From assembly GCF_003293595.1 (NCBI RefSeq), contig NZ_CP022162.1, positions 280,346 to 344,345 of the forward strand: a DNA stretch of 64,000 nt, in the 5' to 3' direction. This document shows positions 18,966 to 26,802 of this stretch, one piece after another. Position 1 is the stretch's first letter. The number at the start of each line of letters is the position of its first letter. This DNA comes from Microbacterium sp. PM5 (GTDB lineage: Bacteria > Actinomycetota > Actinomycetes > Actinomycetales > Microbacteriaceae). The notes below the pieces were generated by a model that searched no databases, was not told the DNA's origin, and saw only the letters and a program-made list of their open reading frames with translations. Position numbers and translations under genes: made by a program.

Positions 18966-20639
18966 CTACTTGGCCGGTGTGAGCTTCATCACGACCTGCA
19001 CGGCGGACGGCGCCGTCGGGTCCGCCGTCGCGTACTGGTCGTCTTCGCTCGGCCATCCGACGAAGCTGCGCGTGTTGTACTCGCCGAGGGTCGGGTGGGT
19101 TCCGATCGGGATGGCAGGCACGTCCTCGACGAAGATCTTCTGGATCTGGTTCAACGTGTCGGTTCGGGTCGCGTCATCCGAGGCGCTCGCGTACTTCTGC
19201 AGGAGCGCCGTCGCCGTCGGGTTGTCGTAGCGCCCGAAGTTGTCCGAGACCTGACCGCCCGAGGCCTGCTGCAGGTACGCGCCGTTCATGACGTCGTCGT
19301 AGATGTGCCACGGGTTGGAGCCCGATCCGCTCCAGTGCAGTGCCGCGTCGAAGTTGCCCGAGGAGAGGTTGCCGAACCAGGTGTTGGCATCGGGGGTGGC
19401 GACTTTCGCGTCCGCGCCGAGCGTGTTCTTGACCTGCGTCGCCACGAGCTGGATGCCGGTGACGTAGTCGTTCCATCCCTGCGGGTCTTGCAGCGTGAAG
19501 GACACGGGCGCGCCCGACGGGTCCATCAGGGCGCCGTCCTTCCACGTGTAGCCGGCGTCCGTCAGCACCTTCTTCGCGCCGTCGACGTCGATCGTGAAGT
19601 TCTGGTCCTTGTACTCGGGGGCGATGTACTGGTCGCCGGTGGGCTGCGGGATGCCGGTGACGTTCGTCAGTTCGGGGCCCGCATTGCTGCGTGCTTTCTC
19701 GGCGTGGGCCTTGCGGTCGATGACCATGTTGACGGCCTTGCGGAAGGCGACGTCGTTGAACGGGGCCTTCGTCGTGTTGACGACGATCATGTCGGGGCTC
19801 AGCACGTTGGCGCCCCAGAACACGTTGTGCTGCGGGTCCTTGTCGACGTAGTTCGTCTGGTAGTCGGTGATGAAGATCTGCGCCCAGTCGACCTCCTTGG
19901 TCTGCAGCGCACGCAGCAGACCGGTGTTGTCGTTGTACTCCAGGTACTTCAGTTCGGCCACGGGGACGGTCCCGCCCCAGTAGTCCGTGCGGGCGGAGAG
20001 GACGACACCCTGCGACGAGAAGCTCTTGACCGTGTAGGGGCCGGTGCCGATCGCGTCTTTGACGGCGTCCTTCGACGGGTCCGCGATGCCCTTCCACTGG
20101 TGCTCGGGAACGATCGCGGTCTGCAGGACGTCACCCTGCTTGACGAACTTCGACTCGCTGAAGGAGAGCACGACGTTATCGCCGTCCTTCGCGATGCTCG
20201 ACAGCTTGAGTCCGGCGAGGTCGAGAGCCGGTGTGTTCTTGATCATCGTGAAGGTGAAGATGATGTCGTCGGCGGTGAAGTCCTGGCCGTCGCTCCACTT
20301 CACGCCCGCGCGGGGGTGCACGGTCAGCTGGGTGTAGTCGGCGTTCCATTCCACCTTGTCGGCGAGCCAGGGTGTGGTCTCGTTCTTGCCGACGGGGTTC
20401 ACCAAGGCGAGGGGCTCGTAGATCATGCGGTCGTAGCCGAGCGACATGCCGGAGCCCGTGGTGATGAACGGGTTGTTGATCTGGGTGGCCAGCACGGCGG
20501 CGCCGTCGGGCTTGGCGATCGTGAGCGAACCGGTGCTCGCGCTGCTGCCGCCGGACGTCCCGCCCGCGCAGCCGCTGAGCACGAGAGCTCCGAGGAGGAC
20601 AGCGGTGGCGCCCGCGATCACATGCTTTTTGAACCTCAT
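18966..20639 (-). CDS. Family 5 ABC solute-binding lipoprotein
   Basis: This 557-residue lipoprotein has a signal peptide ending in the lipobox LVLSGC (C24) and then an SBP_bac_5 fold. It shows the typical YEPL, NPVGKNETTPWLADKVEW and GTGPYTVKSF blocks. Family 5 binding proteins take peptides, but several take cello- or xylo-oligosaccharides; the GH3 gene in the operon favours the latter. It is the first gene of a six-gene operon and lies divergent to a TetR regulator with a palindrome between. TTTCTCC on the plus strand gives GGAGAAAC before the ATG. Confidence 0.93.
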   Translation of the reverse strand: MRFKKHVIAGATAVLLGALVLSGCAGGTSGGSSASTGSLTIAKPDGAAVLATQINNPFITTGSGMSLGYDRMIYEPLALVNPVGKNETTPWLADKVEWNADYTQLTVHPRAGVKWSDGQDFTADDIIFTFTMIKNTPALDLAGLKLSSIAKDGDNVVLSFSESKFVKQGDVLQTAIVPEHQWKGIADPSKDAVKDAIGTGPYTVKSFSSQGVVLSARTDYWGGTVPVAELKYLEYNDNTGLLRALQTKEVDWAQIFITDYQTNYVDKDPQHNVFWGANVLSPDMIVVNTTKAPFNDVAFRKAVNMVIDRKAHAEKARSNAGPELTNVTGIPQPTGDQYIAPEYKDQNFTIDVDGAKKVLTDAGYTWKDGALMDPSGAPVSFTLQDPQGWNDYVTGIQLVATQVKNTLGADAKVATPDANTWFGNLSSGNFDAALHWSGSGSNPWHIYDDVMNGAYLQQASGGQVSDNFGRYDNPTATALLQKYASASDDATRTDTLNQIQKIFVEDVPAIPIGTHPTLGEYNTRSFVGWPSEDDQYATADPTAPSAVQVVMKLTPAK

Positions 20640-20688
20640 TGTTTCTCCTTGTGATGGACGTCCTCGCCTTCGAGGTCGACGATGGGTA

Positions 20689-20706
20689 ACTTACTTGTCA
20701 GTAAGT
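20689..20706. promoter_or_regulatory. Putative TetR operator
   Basis: A perfect 18-base palindrome, ACTTACT-TGTC-AGTAAGT, lies between the divergent binding-protein and TetR genes, 50 and 61 bases from their starts. TetR regulators usually bind such sites next to their own gene. It is AT-rich against a GC-rich background, which supports a real operator. Confidence 0.8.
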
Positions 20707-20766
20707 AAAACTGCAAACGCCCCATAGGCTACGGTTCGATAACGGAAGAACGGAGACCGGACGCGC

Positions 20767-21399
20767 ATGCCCGTCGACAAGCGCCAGACGCGCAATCGCC
20801 CCGAGACGCTGACGCGACGTCGCGAAATCCTCGACGCCGCGGTGGAGATCTTCGGCAGCAAGGGCTTCGCGAGCGGGACGCTCGGCGACATCGCGGAGCA
20901 GGTCGGAATGACCCACGCCGGCATCCTGCACCACTTCGGCTCGAAGGATCAGCTGCTGCTCGAAGTGCTCAAGCATCGCGACGCCTCGGATGTCGCACAT
21001 CTGGACGATCAGCACATCCCCGATGGGATGCCGCTGTTTCGCCATCTCGTGCGCACGGCGTTCCTGAACGCCCAGCGTGCCGGCATCGTGCAGGCCTACG
21101 CCGTGCTCTCCGCGGAATCGGTCACCGACGATCACCCGGGTCGCGAGTTCTTCGAGCGCCGTTACCGCACGCTCCGGGCCGAGGTCGCGCACGCGTTCGC
21201 CGTCGTCTGCGCGGAGCGCGGTGTGACCGCCCCGCACCGGATCGCCGACGCCTCCGCCGCCATCCTCGCCGTCATGGACGGACTGCAGGTGCAGTGGCTG
21301 CTCGAGCCCGATGCGCTCGATCTCGGGACGGCATCCGAATTCGCGATCGAGGCCATCGTCGCGGCCGTGCTCGATCCGCGGCCCTCACCGCTGGCCTGA
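20767..21399 (+). CDS. TetR/AcrR family regulator
   Basis: This 210-residue regulator has an N-terminal helix-turn-helix at about 15-60 (RREILDAAVEIFGSKGF, then LGDIAEQVGMTHAGILHHF), typical of TetR, and a helical ligand domain behind it. Its gene faces the transporter operon across the 18-base palindrome. It probably represses that operon and itself, with the imported oligosaccharide or a product as inducer; this is inferred from layout. Confidence 0.93.
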   Translation: MPVDKRQTRNRPETLTRRREILDAAVEIFGSKGFASGTLGDIAEQVGMTHAGILHHFGSKDQLLLEVLKHRDASDVAHLDDQHIPDGMPLFRHLVRTAFLNAQRAGIVQAYAVLSAESVTDDHPGREFFERRYRTLRAEVAHAFAVVCAERGVTAPHRIADASAAILAVMDGLQVQWLLEPDALDLGTASEFAIEAIVAAVLDPRPSPLA

Positions 21400-21423
21400 G
21401 CCGGCGGCGCGGCCCTGCGGGCC

Positions 21424-22542
21424 TCAGGCCTGCATGTGCTCGATGGTGTAGTCGATCGCCTTGATGAGCTGGCGGACATCGTCGGGCTCGATCGAGACGA
21501 ACGTCGCGATGCGCAGCTGGTTGCGTCCGAGCTTGCGGTACGGCTCGGTGTCGACGATGCCGTTGGCGCGCAGGCTGGCGGCGACGGCCGCGGCATCCAC
21601 GCTCTCATCGAAGTCGATGGTGACAACGACGGGGGAGCGGTCGGCGGGATCGGCGACGAACGGGGTGGCCACCGGCGAGCTCTCGGCCCACTGGTAGAGA
21701 GCCTGCGAGGACTGCGCCGTGCGGGCCGCGGCCCAGCCGAGGCCCCCGTTGCCGTTGATCCATTCGAGCTGCTTGTCCAGAAGGACGAGGGTGGCGACCG
21801 CGGGGGTGTTCAGCGTCTGGTTGAGTCGCGAGTTGTCGAGAGCGTTCTTCAGGCTGAGGAACTCGGGGATGTAGCGACCGGATGCCGCGACGCGCTCGAT
21901 GCGCTCGATCGCGGCGGGGGAGACCGCCGCGAACCACAGTCCGCCGTCGGAGCCGAGGTTCTTCTGCGGGGCGAAGTAGTAGACATCGGTCTGCGAGACG
22001 GCGAAGTTGATGCCGCCGGCCGCGCTCGTCGCATCGATCACCGTGAGGGCACCCTCGTCACCGGAGACACGGGAGATGGGTGCCGCGACGCCGGTGGAGG
22101 TCTCGTTGTGCGGCCAGGCGTACACGTCGACGCCCTCGACCGCCTCGGCGACCGTGCGCGTTCCGGCATCCGCCTTGCGCACGTCGGGCGCGTCGAGCCA
22201 CGGGGCCGCGGCCGCCGCGGCGAACTTGCCGCCGAACTCGCCGAAGACGAGGTTCTGCGCTCGACGTTCGATGAGACCGAACGCGGCCGCGTCCCAGAAC
22301 GCCGTCGAGCCGCCGTTGCCGAGGATGATCTCGTAGCCGTCGGGAAGACGCAGCAGGTCGCTGAGTCCCATGCGAACCTGGCCGACGAGGTTCTTGATCG
22401 GAGCCTGCCGGTGCGAGGTCCCCATCAGCACCGCGCCGGGGCCTGCCAGGGCAGCGAGCTGCTCCGGCCGGATCTTGGACGGGCCGCAACCGAAGCGACC
22501 GTCGGCGGGCAGGATCTCGCGGGGCAGCGTGACGTGGGCCAT
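21424..22542 (-). CDS. serC: Phosphoserine aminotransferase
   Basis: This 372-residue PLP enzyme converts 3-phosphohydroxypyruvate and glutamate to O-phosphoserine in serine biosynthesis. The PLP lysine is K194 in APQKNLGSDGG, and the N-terminal GCGPSKIRPEQL and GTSHRQAPIK blocks match the actinobacterial form. The ATG at 22542 is chosen because the much longer open frame upstream is antisense to the DtxR gene. It stands alone, convergent with the TetR gene. Confidence 0.96.
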   Translation of the reverse strand: MAHVTLPREILPADGRFGCGPSKIRPEQLAALAGPGAVLMGTSHRQAPIKNLVGQVRMGLSDLLRLPDGYEIILGNGGSTAFWDAAAFGLIERRAQNLVFGEFGGKFAAAAAAPWLDAPDVRKADAGTRTVAEAVEGVDVYAWPHNETSTGVAAPISRVSGDEGALTVIDATSAAGGINFAVSQTDVYYFAPQKNLGSDGGLWFAAVSPAAIERIERVAASGRYIPEFLSLKNALDNSRLNQTLNTPAVATLVLLDKQLEWINGNGGLGWAAARTAQSSQALYQWAESSPVATPFVADPADRSPVVVTIDFDESVDAAAVAASLRANGIVDTEPYRKLGRNQLRIATFVSIEPDDVRQLIKAIDYTIEHMQA

Positions 22543-22641
22543 GCTCCCGATTCTAGGGTCAGCGCCGCCGGCGCCCCGCCGCGTCGCCGTAAGAAACGGA
22601 TAGGCTGAGAAGACACCCACGAACGTGCGCGAGGCCTGCCC

Positions 22642-23349
22642 ATGACCGATCTGATCGACACCACCGAGATGTACCTGCGTACCATCCTCGAGCTCGAGGA
22701 GGAGGGCATCGTCCCCCTGCGCGCGCGCATCTCGGAGCGTCTCGGACATTCCGGTCCGACCGTGTCGCAGACGATCGGGCGGATGGAGCGCGACGGTCTC
22801 GTCGTGGTCTCCGACGACCGTTCGCTCGAGCTCACGACGCCCGGGCGGCAGAAGGCCGTCGACGTCATGCGCAAGCATCGCCTGGCGGAGCGTCTGCTCA
22901 GCGACGTGATCGGTCTGGACTGGGCGTACGTGCACGAAGAGGCCTGCCGCTGGGAGCACGTGATGAGCGAGCTCGTCGAGCGTCGCCTGATCGAGCTGCT
23001 CGGTCATCCCACCGAGTCGCCCTACGGCAACCCGATCCCCGGGCTCGACCAGCTGGGCGACGTTCCGGCCCGCACCTTCGACGACGGCGTGGTGGGCCTG
23101 GTGCGCCTGCTCAACCAGACGGGCGGTCCCGTGCGCGGCACCGTCCGGCGCCTTGCCGAGCCGGTGCAGGTCGACCCCGAACTCCTCGAGCAGCTCCGCG
23201 ACGCCGGCGTCGTGCCGGGAGGCGTCGGCGACTTCCGCTTCAGCGAGGGCTACGTGCTGGTGCAGATGGCTGACAAGGCGGATGGCCTGGAGCTGCCGGT
23301 CGAGGTCGCCTCGCACATCTTCCTCGTCGATGCCGTGCCCCACGCCTGA
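22642..23349 (+). CDS. DtxR/IdeR-type metal-dependent regulator
   Basis: This 235-residue repressor has a winged helix at about 1-70 (ISERLGHSGPTVSQTIGRMERDGLV), a dimerisation domain with the metal-site motif HEEACRWEHVMSE at about 98-110, and a C-terminal SH3-like domain. These features match iron- or manganese-sensing DtxR/IdeR proteins. The conserved C, E and H of the motif are present, so metal sensing is expected. It is divergent from serC, 99 bases apart. Target genes are not evident here. Confidence 0.93.
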   Translation: MTDLIDTTEMYLRTILELEEEGIVPLRARISERLGHSGPTVSQTIGRMERDGLVVVSDDRSLELTTPGRQKAVDVMRKHRLAERLLSDVIGLDWAYVHEEACRWEHVMSELVERRLIELLGHPTESPYGNPIPGLDQLGDVPARTFDDGVVGLVRLLNQTGGPVRGTVRRLAEPVQVDPELLEQLRDAGVVPGGVGDFRFSEGYVLVQMADKADGLELPVEVASHIFLVDAVPHA

Positions 23350-23577
23350 GCGTCACCCGGGAAGCGCCTGGGCATGAACACCTGTGCGTGACTTATTCGT
23401 TACCTTCCGGTAGCCTCGAAAAGTCCACGTGGCGAGAAGCCCGCCACGGACCTCCGCACGGATTGCCTCATCGGTTCGTCGTTCGCGCGGTGACACCCGT
23501 ACATCTGTGCCCTGACACCGAGTGCCGACGAACCAGCGAGCCGTCCCGAGCGGGATCGCAGAGGCGCCGGAGGACAA
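23350..23577 (+). other. Long structured 5-prime leader of the M23 gene
   Basis: This 228-base gap separates the DtxR-type gene from the peptidase start. It contains a short stem (GTGGCG with CGCCAC near 23430-23450) and a GTCCC/GGGAT-type hairpin near 23540. Peptidoglycan hydrolase genes in actinobacteria often have c-di-AMP riboswitches, but I could not find the ydaO core motifs here. Confidence 0.35.
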
Positions 23578-24480
23578 TTGGCTGAACAGTACGACCCGTC
23601 GCAGGAGATTCCCGAGTCCGAAGCGACGACACCCACCCGCCGCAGTCGCGCGCAGCGCGCCGCCGTGACCCGCGCTGCGGGCTCCGCCCCCGCCGTGCGC
23701 GAGGCGGCCGTCGCCAGGTCCGCGACGCCGCGACGAGCGCGCCGCAAAGGCCATCCCGTCCGCAGCTTCATCACGGTCGCCGCCGTCGGCGGTCTGATCG
23801 CCACGGTCGCGATCGCTCCCGCCTTCGCCGCCTCGAGCTCTAATTCCGCCGAAGCGGTCACGCTCCAGCAGGTCGCCGCGGAGAACGCGCAGGCGCTCGT
23901 CATCGCGTCCGAGGCGACGCCGGCCGCGCTGGCACGCGACAGCTACTCGGCGACGACGCCCGAGGAGATCCAGACCAAGAAGAACGAGGATGCCGCGAAG
24001 GCTGCCGCGGCGGCCCGCATCGCGGCGGCATCCACCGCCTCGGCCGATGCCTCCGTCTACTCCGGCTCGCTCGCCGAGACCATCGCTCCGGCCGGCTCCG
24101 TCGTTCGTCCGCTGCCGTTCTTCAACCACTTCGGTGAGCCGTACCCGGGTCACAAGGGCACGGACTACATGGTCGACCGGTACACCCCGATCTATGCGAT
24201 CGCCGACGGCGTCGTGGTCGAGTCGAGCGAGGACGGTCCCGGATGGGGCGTCTACGTCAAGATCGCCCACAACATCGGCGGCAACACGGTGACCTCGCTG
24301 TACGCCCACATGTCGTACGGCACCCGCCGCGTCGTCGTCGGCGACACCGTGCGCGCCGGACAGATCATCGGTCAGGTCGGTGACACGGGCCGCGCGTTCG
24401 GTACCCACCTGCACCTCGAGATCTACGTCAACGGGTCGTGGACCAACGCCGAGGACTTCCTCGTCGCCAACGTCCACTGA
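23578..24480 (+). CDS. M23 family metallopeptidase
   Basis: This 300-residue cell-wall protein has an Arg-rich cytoplasmic start, a membrane or signal segment at about 62-85 ending AFAA, an Ala/Lys-rich coil at 95-160, and a LytM/M23 endopeptidase domain at about 175-295. The zinc residues are H192 and D196 in GHKGTDY, and H277 and H279 in THLHLE; all are present. It should cut peptidoglycan cross-links outside the cell. The TTG start at 23578 is set by GGAGG just upstream. Confidence 0.93.
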   Translation: MAEQYDPSQEIPESEATTPTRRSRAQRAAVTRAAGSAPAVREAAVARSATPRRARRKGHPVRSFITVAAVGGLIATVAIAPAFAASSSNSAEAVTLQQVAAENAQALVIASEATPAALARDSYSATTPEEIQTKKNEDAAKAAAAARIAAASTASADASVYSGSLAETIAPAGSVVRPLPFFNHFGEPYPGHKGTDYMVDRYTPIYAIADGVVVESSEDGPGWGVYVKIAHNIGGNTVTSLYAHMSYGTRRVVVGDTVRAGQIIGQVGDTGRAFGTHLHLEIYVNGSWTNAEDFLVANVH

Positions 24481-24602
24481 CGCCGTTCGCTCCGTCCGCC
24501 CCCTTCGGGAGACACGCGGCATCCGTTCACCTCTGATTCGCCCTGGCGGCTTCTGCGTGCGTTAGCCTGATCCCGACGCTCGCACAGCCGAGGGGGAGCC
24601 GC

Positions 24603-24716
24603 ATGGACACAGGACCTCGCATTCGAACCGTGAATGCGCTGGGCCGCTATGTCCTTCGGCATCGTGTGCACGACTGCCACGACATTCGTCGTGGGTTCAA
24701 GGCGCTGTCTTCATGA
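24603..24716 (+). CDS. Candidate 37-residue small ORF (or sRNA)
   Basis: An ATG eight bases after GAGGGGGAG opens a 37-codon frame rich in Arg and His (ending GFKALSS). Its stop TGA falls inside the loop and right arm of an intrinsic terminator. Third-position GC is only about 58 percent by my count, well below neighbouring genes, so it may instead be a short non-coding RNA of about 150 bases ending at the terminator. A TAGCCT-like -10 is seen near 24565. No homologue is recognised. Confidence 0.35.
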   Translation: MDTGPRIRTVNALGRYVLRHRVHDCHDIRRGFKALSS

Positions 24717-24729
24717 CAGCGCCTTTTTT
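24699..24729 (+). terminator. Intrinsic terminator before HNH gene
   Basis: An 11-base-pair stem (24699-24709 with 24715-24725) with a TTCAT loop is followed by a T-run, giving a textbook rho-independent terminator. There is no large gene directly upstream on this strand except the M23 gene 220 bases away, so it probably ends a short transcript containing the small ORF. Confidence 0.9.
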
Positions 24730-24810
24730 CGTGCCCGCGCCGCCGCGCCTGTGCGACGTCGACAACGGAGAGCCGTCGAAGCCATCGACGGCCGTTCGAG
24801 AGGAACGCGC

Positions 24811-25308
24811 ATGCGCACACTGGTGCTGAACGCCGGATACGAACCCCTGGCCGTCGTCTCGTTCAAGAGAGCCCTCGTGCTCGTCATGAACGAGAAGGCG
24901 ACCGTCATCGAACGCATGGACGGCAATCCCGTCTGGGGCATCCGGGGGGCGTGCGACCGGCCGGCGGTGATCGTCCTCACCCGGTACGTGCGCGTGCCCG
25001 GGGCGCGCCGAGTGCCGGTCACCCGCCGCGGGGTTCTCCGCCGCGACGCCCACCGCTGCGCCTACTGCGGCAAGGGCGCCACGACCATCGATCACGTCCT
25101 GCCGCGTTCGCGCGGTGGTGCCGACTCGTGGGAGAACCTGGTGGCCGCCTGTCTGCGCTGCAACAACATGAAGGGCGATCGGACCCCGCAGGAGATGGGG
25201 TGGGAGCTGCGATGGGCGCCGCAGCCGCCGCGCGGACCGCAGTGGACGGTGCGCGGCACCGAGCGCTCGGAGCCGGCATGGGAGCCCTACCTGTCGCTCG
25301 CCGCGTGA
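24811..25308 (+). CDS. HNH endonuclease
   Basis: This 165-residue nuclease has a zinc-binding pair C83/C86 (CAYCG), the catalytic TIDHVLPRSRGG with D94 and H95, and a second pair C114/C117 in CLRCNNMKG. This is the HNH fold of McrA-like nucleases that is widespread as a single-copy gene in actinobacteria. The first 75 residues (LVLNAGYEPLAVVSFKRALVLV) are the usual extension of this group. The role in the host is unknown. The ATG at 24811 follows GAGAGGAAC. Confidence 0.93.
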   Translation: MRTLVLNAGYEPLAVVSFKRALVLVMNEKATVIERMDGNPVWGIRGACDRPAVIVLTRYVRVPGARRVPVTRRGVLRRDAHRCAYCGKGATTIDHVLPRSRGGADSWENLVAACLRCNNMKGDRTPQEMGWELRWAPQPPRGPQWTVRGTERSEPAWEPYLSLAA

Positions 25309-25339
25309 CAGGCGAACGCCCGCCCGCCACGCGGCGGGT

Positions 25340-25996
25340 TCAGCCGGGCAGCGCCGCGAGAATCCAGCTGTCGGCGTCGCGCGTGTAGGCGATGCGGCGG
25401 CTGGCGGCGAGTGGGTTCGAGACCCAGAACACCAGGCGGTGCGGCGTGACGGCGAATCCGGCCCACGACGCGGGCGGGGTGAAGGAAGGGTCGCCGGCAC
25501 CGCCGTGCGCCCGCAGGAACTCGTCCCAGCGTGCGCGCCGTTCGGCGAGCGGCAGCTGCGCGAAAGCGGGAGTGTTCTGCCACGCGAGCTGCTGGAGGTA
25601 GGGCGAGCGCCGCCGATACGCCTCGTCGGACTCGGCGCGCGAGGAGCGTGACGCCGTGCCCTGCACGACCAGCTGGCGGGTGAACCCGGGCCACAGGATC
25701 GTGAGCGCGACGCCGGGGTCGGCGGCGAGTTCGGCGGCCTTGCGGCTGTCGGCGTCGGTGTGGAAGAAGAATCGTTCCCCGTCGAAGTCGCTCAGCATCG
25801 TCGTGCGTGCGTCGGGCAGTCCGTCGAGGCCGATGGTGGACACCGTCATCAGCAGGCGATCCTCGCCCGGACCCGGAAGCCATTCGCGGGCGAGGGCGAG
25901 GGGGTCGGCGAGGGGCGTGTCGGATTGCACCGGGTCGCTGTCGTGATCGATCACCACGGGCGCGGGTGGGATGCCGGGAGCGTAGGAAGCCGTCAC
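25340..25996 (-). CDS. PNPOx-family flavin protein
   Basis: This 218-residue protein has the pyridoxamine 5-phosphate oxidase fold: RTTMLSDFDGERFFFHTDADSRKAAELA is followed by the C-terminal RLVFWVSN and RIAYTRD blocks. The GTG start at 25996 overlaps the creatininase stop by four bases, so it is the last gene of a three-gene operon. It may be a true PdxH-like enzyme or an FMN- or F420-dependent reductase working with the FAD oxidase of the operon. The PdxH C-terminal motif is present in altered form (the end reads WILAALPG). Confidence 0.85.
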   Translation of the reverse strand: MTASYAPGIPPAPVVIDHDSDPVQSDTPLADPLALAREWLPGPGEDRLLMTVSTIGLDGLPDARTTMLSDFDGERFFFHTDADSRKAAELAADPGVALTILWPGFTRQLVVQGTASRSSRAESDEAYRRRSPYLQQLAWQNTPAFAQLPLAERRARWDEFLRAHGGAGDPSFTPPASWAGFAVTPHRLVFWVSNPLAASRRIAYTRDADSWILAALPG

Positions 25997-26802
25997 CCGA
26001 ACACGAACCCGTCGATCTCGGCGAGCGCTTCGCACACGAAGTCGACCCCGCGCTCGTAGAGCTCCTTGCCGTGCGCGGCGTTCGCGCCGGTCGCGTCTCC
26101 GATCACTCCTTCCGGGCCGAAGTCGTCGCTCGTCCAGCCGAACATCACCGGCTTGCGGTTGAAGCCGATGTGGGTGAGACCCGCGATGTGTTCGGGGATG
26201 TTCCGCGCCGGCATCTCGGGGGCGACGAGGTGAGGGGCGAGGTGCATGACCAGCGAGGTCTCCGAGAAGCCGCCGTGGATGCCCTGGCCCTTCTCGTCGG
26301 GCCGGCCGTCGAGACCGTCGCCGGCTCCGGCGGCGGTCGCCGGCATCGAGAACGTGCGCAGGCCGAAACGCCGGCGCAGTTCGCGATTGGCCCAGCCGAG
26401 CAGCATCACGTTGCCGCCGTGTCCGTTGACGAACACGACGGTCGTGGCCGGTGTCATCGAGATGGAGCGGCCGATGTCGACCAGCGTCTCCAGCACCGTC
26501 GTGCCTTCGAGCCAGACGGTGCCGGGCGCCCAGTGGTGTTCGTCGGACTTGGCGTAGCTGATCGTCGGCAGCACCCACGCGTCGATGCCGTCGGCGGCGA
26601 CCCGTTCGACCGCGGCGGTGGCGATCGCCTCGGCGACGAGGGCGTCGGTGCGCAGAGGCAGATGCGGGCCGTGGTGCTCGATCGCGCCGATCGGCACGAC
26701 GGCGATCGACCTTTCCGTGAGCGCCGCCGTGAGCGCAGGCCCGGACAGGTCGGCCCAGTGGCGGGATCTCGGGGTGAACGGAGGCGTGAACGCGGCGGTC
26801 AT
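25993..26802 (-). CDS. Creatininase-family amidohydrolase
   Basis: This 269-residue metalloenzyme carries the family metal motif IEHHGPHLPLRTDA at about residues 42-55, VNGHGGN near 128-134 and a downstream GGFSETSL glutamate. Creatininase relatives open cyclic amides or hydrolyse formamides and include MftE and FAPy deformylases, so creatinine itself need not be the substrate. It overlaps the FAD oxidase gene by four bases upstream and the PNPOx gene by four bases downstream. The substrate is unknown. Confidence 0.9.
   Translation of the reverse strand: MTAAFTPPFTPRSRHWADLSGPALTAALTERSIAVVPIGAIEHHGPHLPLRTDALVAEAIATAAVERVAADGIDAWVLPTISYAKSDEHHWAPGTVWLEGTTVLETLVDIGRSISMTPATTVVFVNGHGGNVMLLGWANRELRRRFGLRTFSMPATAAGAGDGLDGRPDEKGQGIHGGFSETSLVMHLAPHLVAPEMPARNIPEHIAGLTHIGFNRKPVMFGWTSDDFGPEGVIGDATGANAAHGKELYERGVDFVCEALAEIDGFVFG

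Noticed and set aside
23386-23577. ydaO-type c-di-AMP riboswitch before the M23 gene
   Set aside because: The conserved core sequences of that riboswitch are not visible; only generic hairpins are present.
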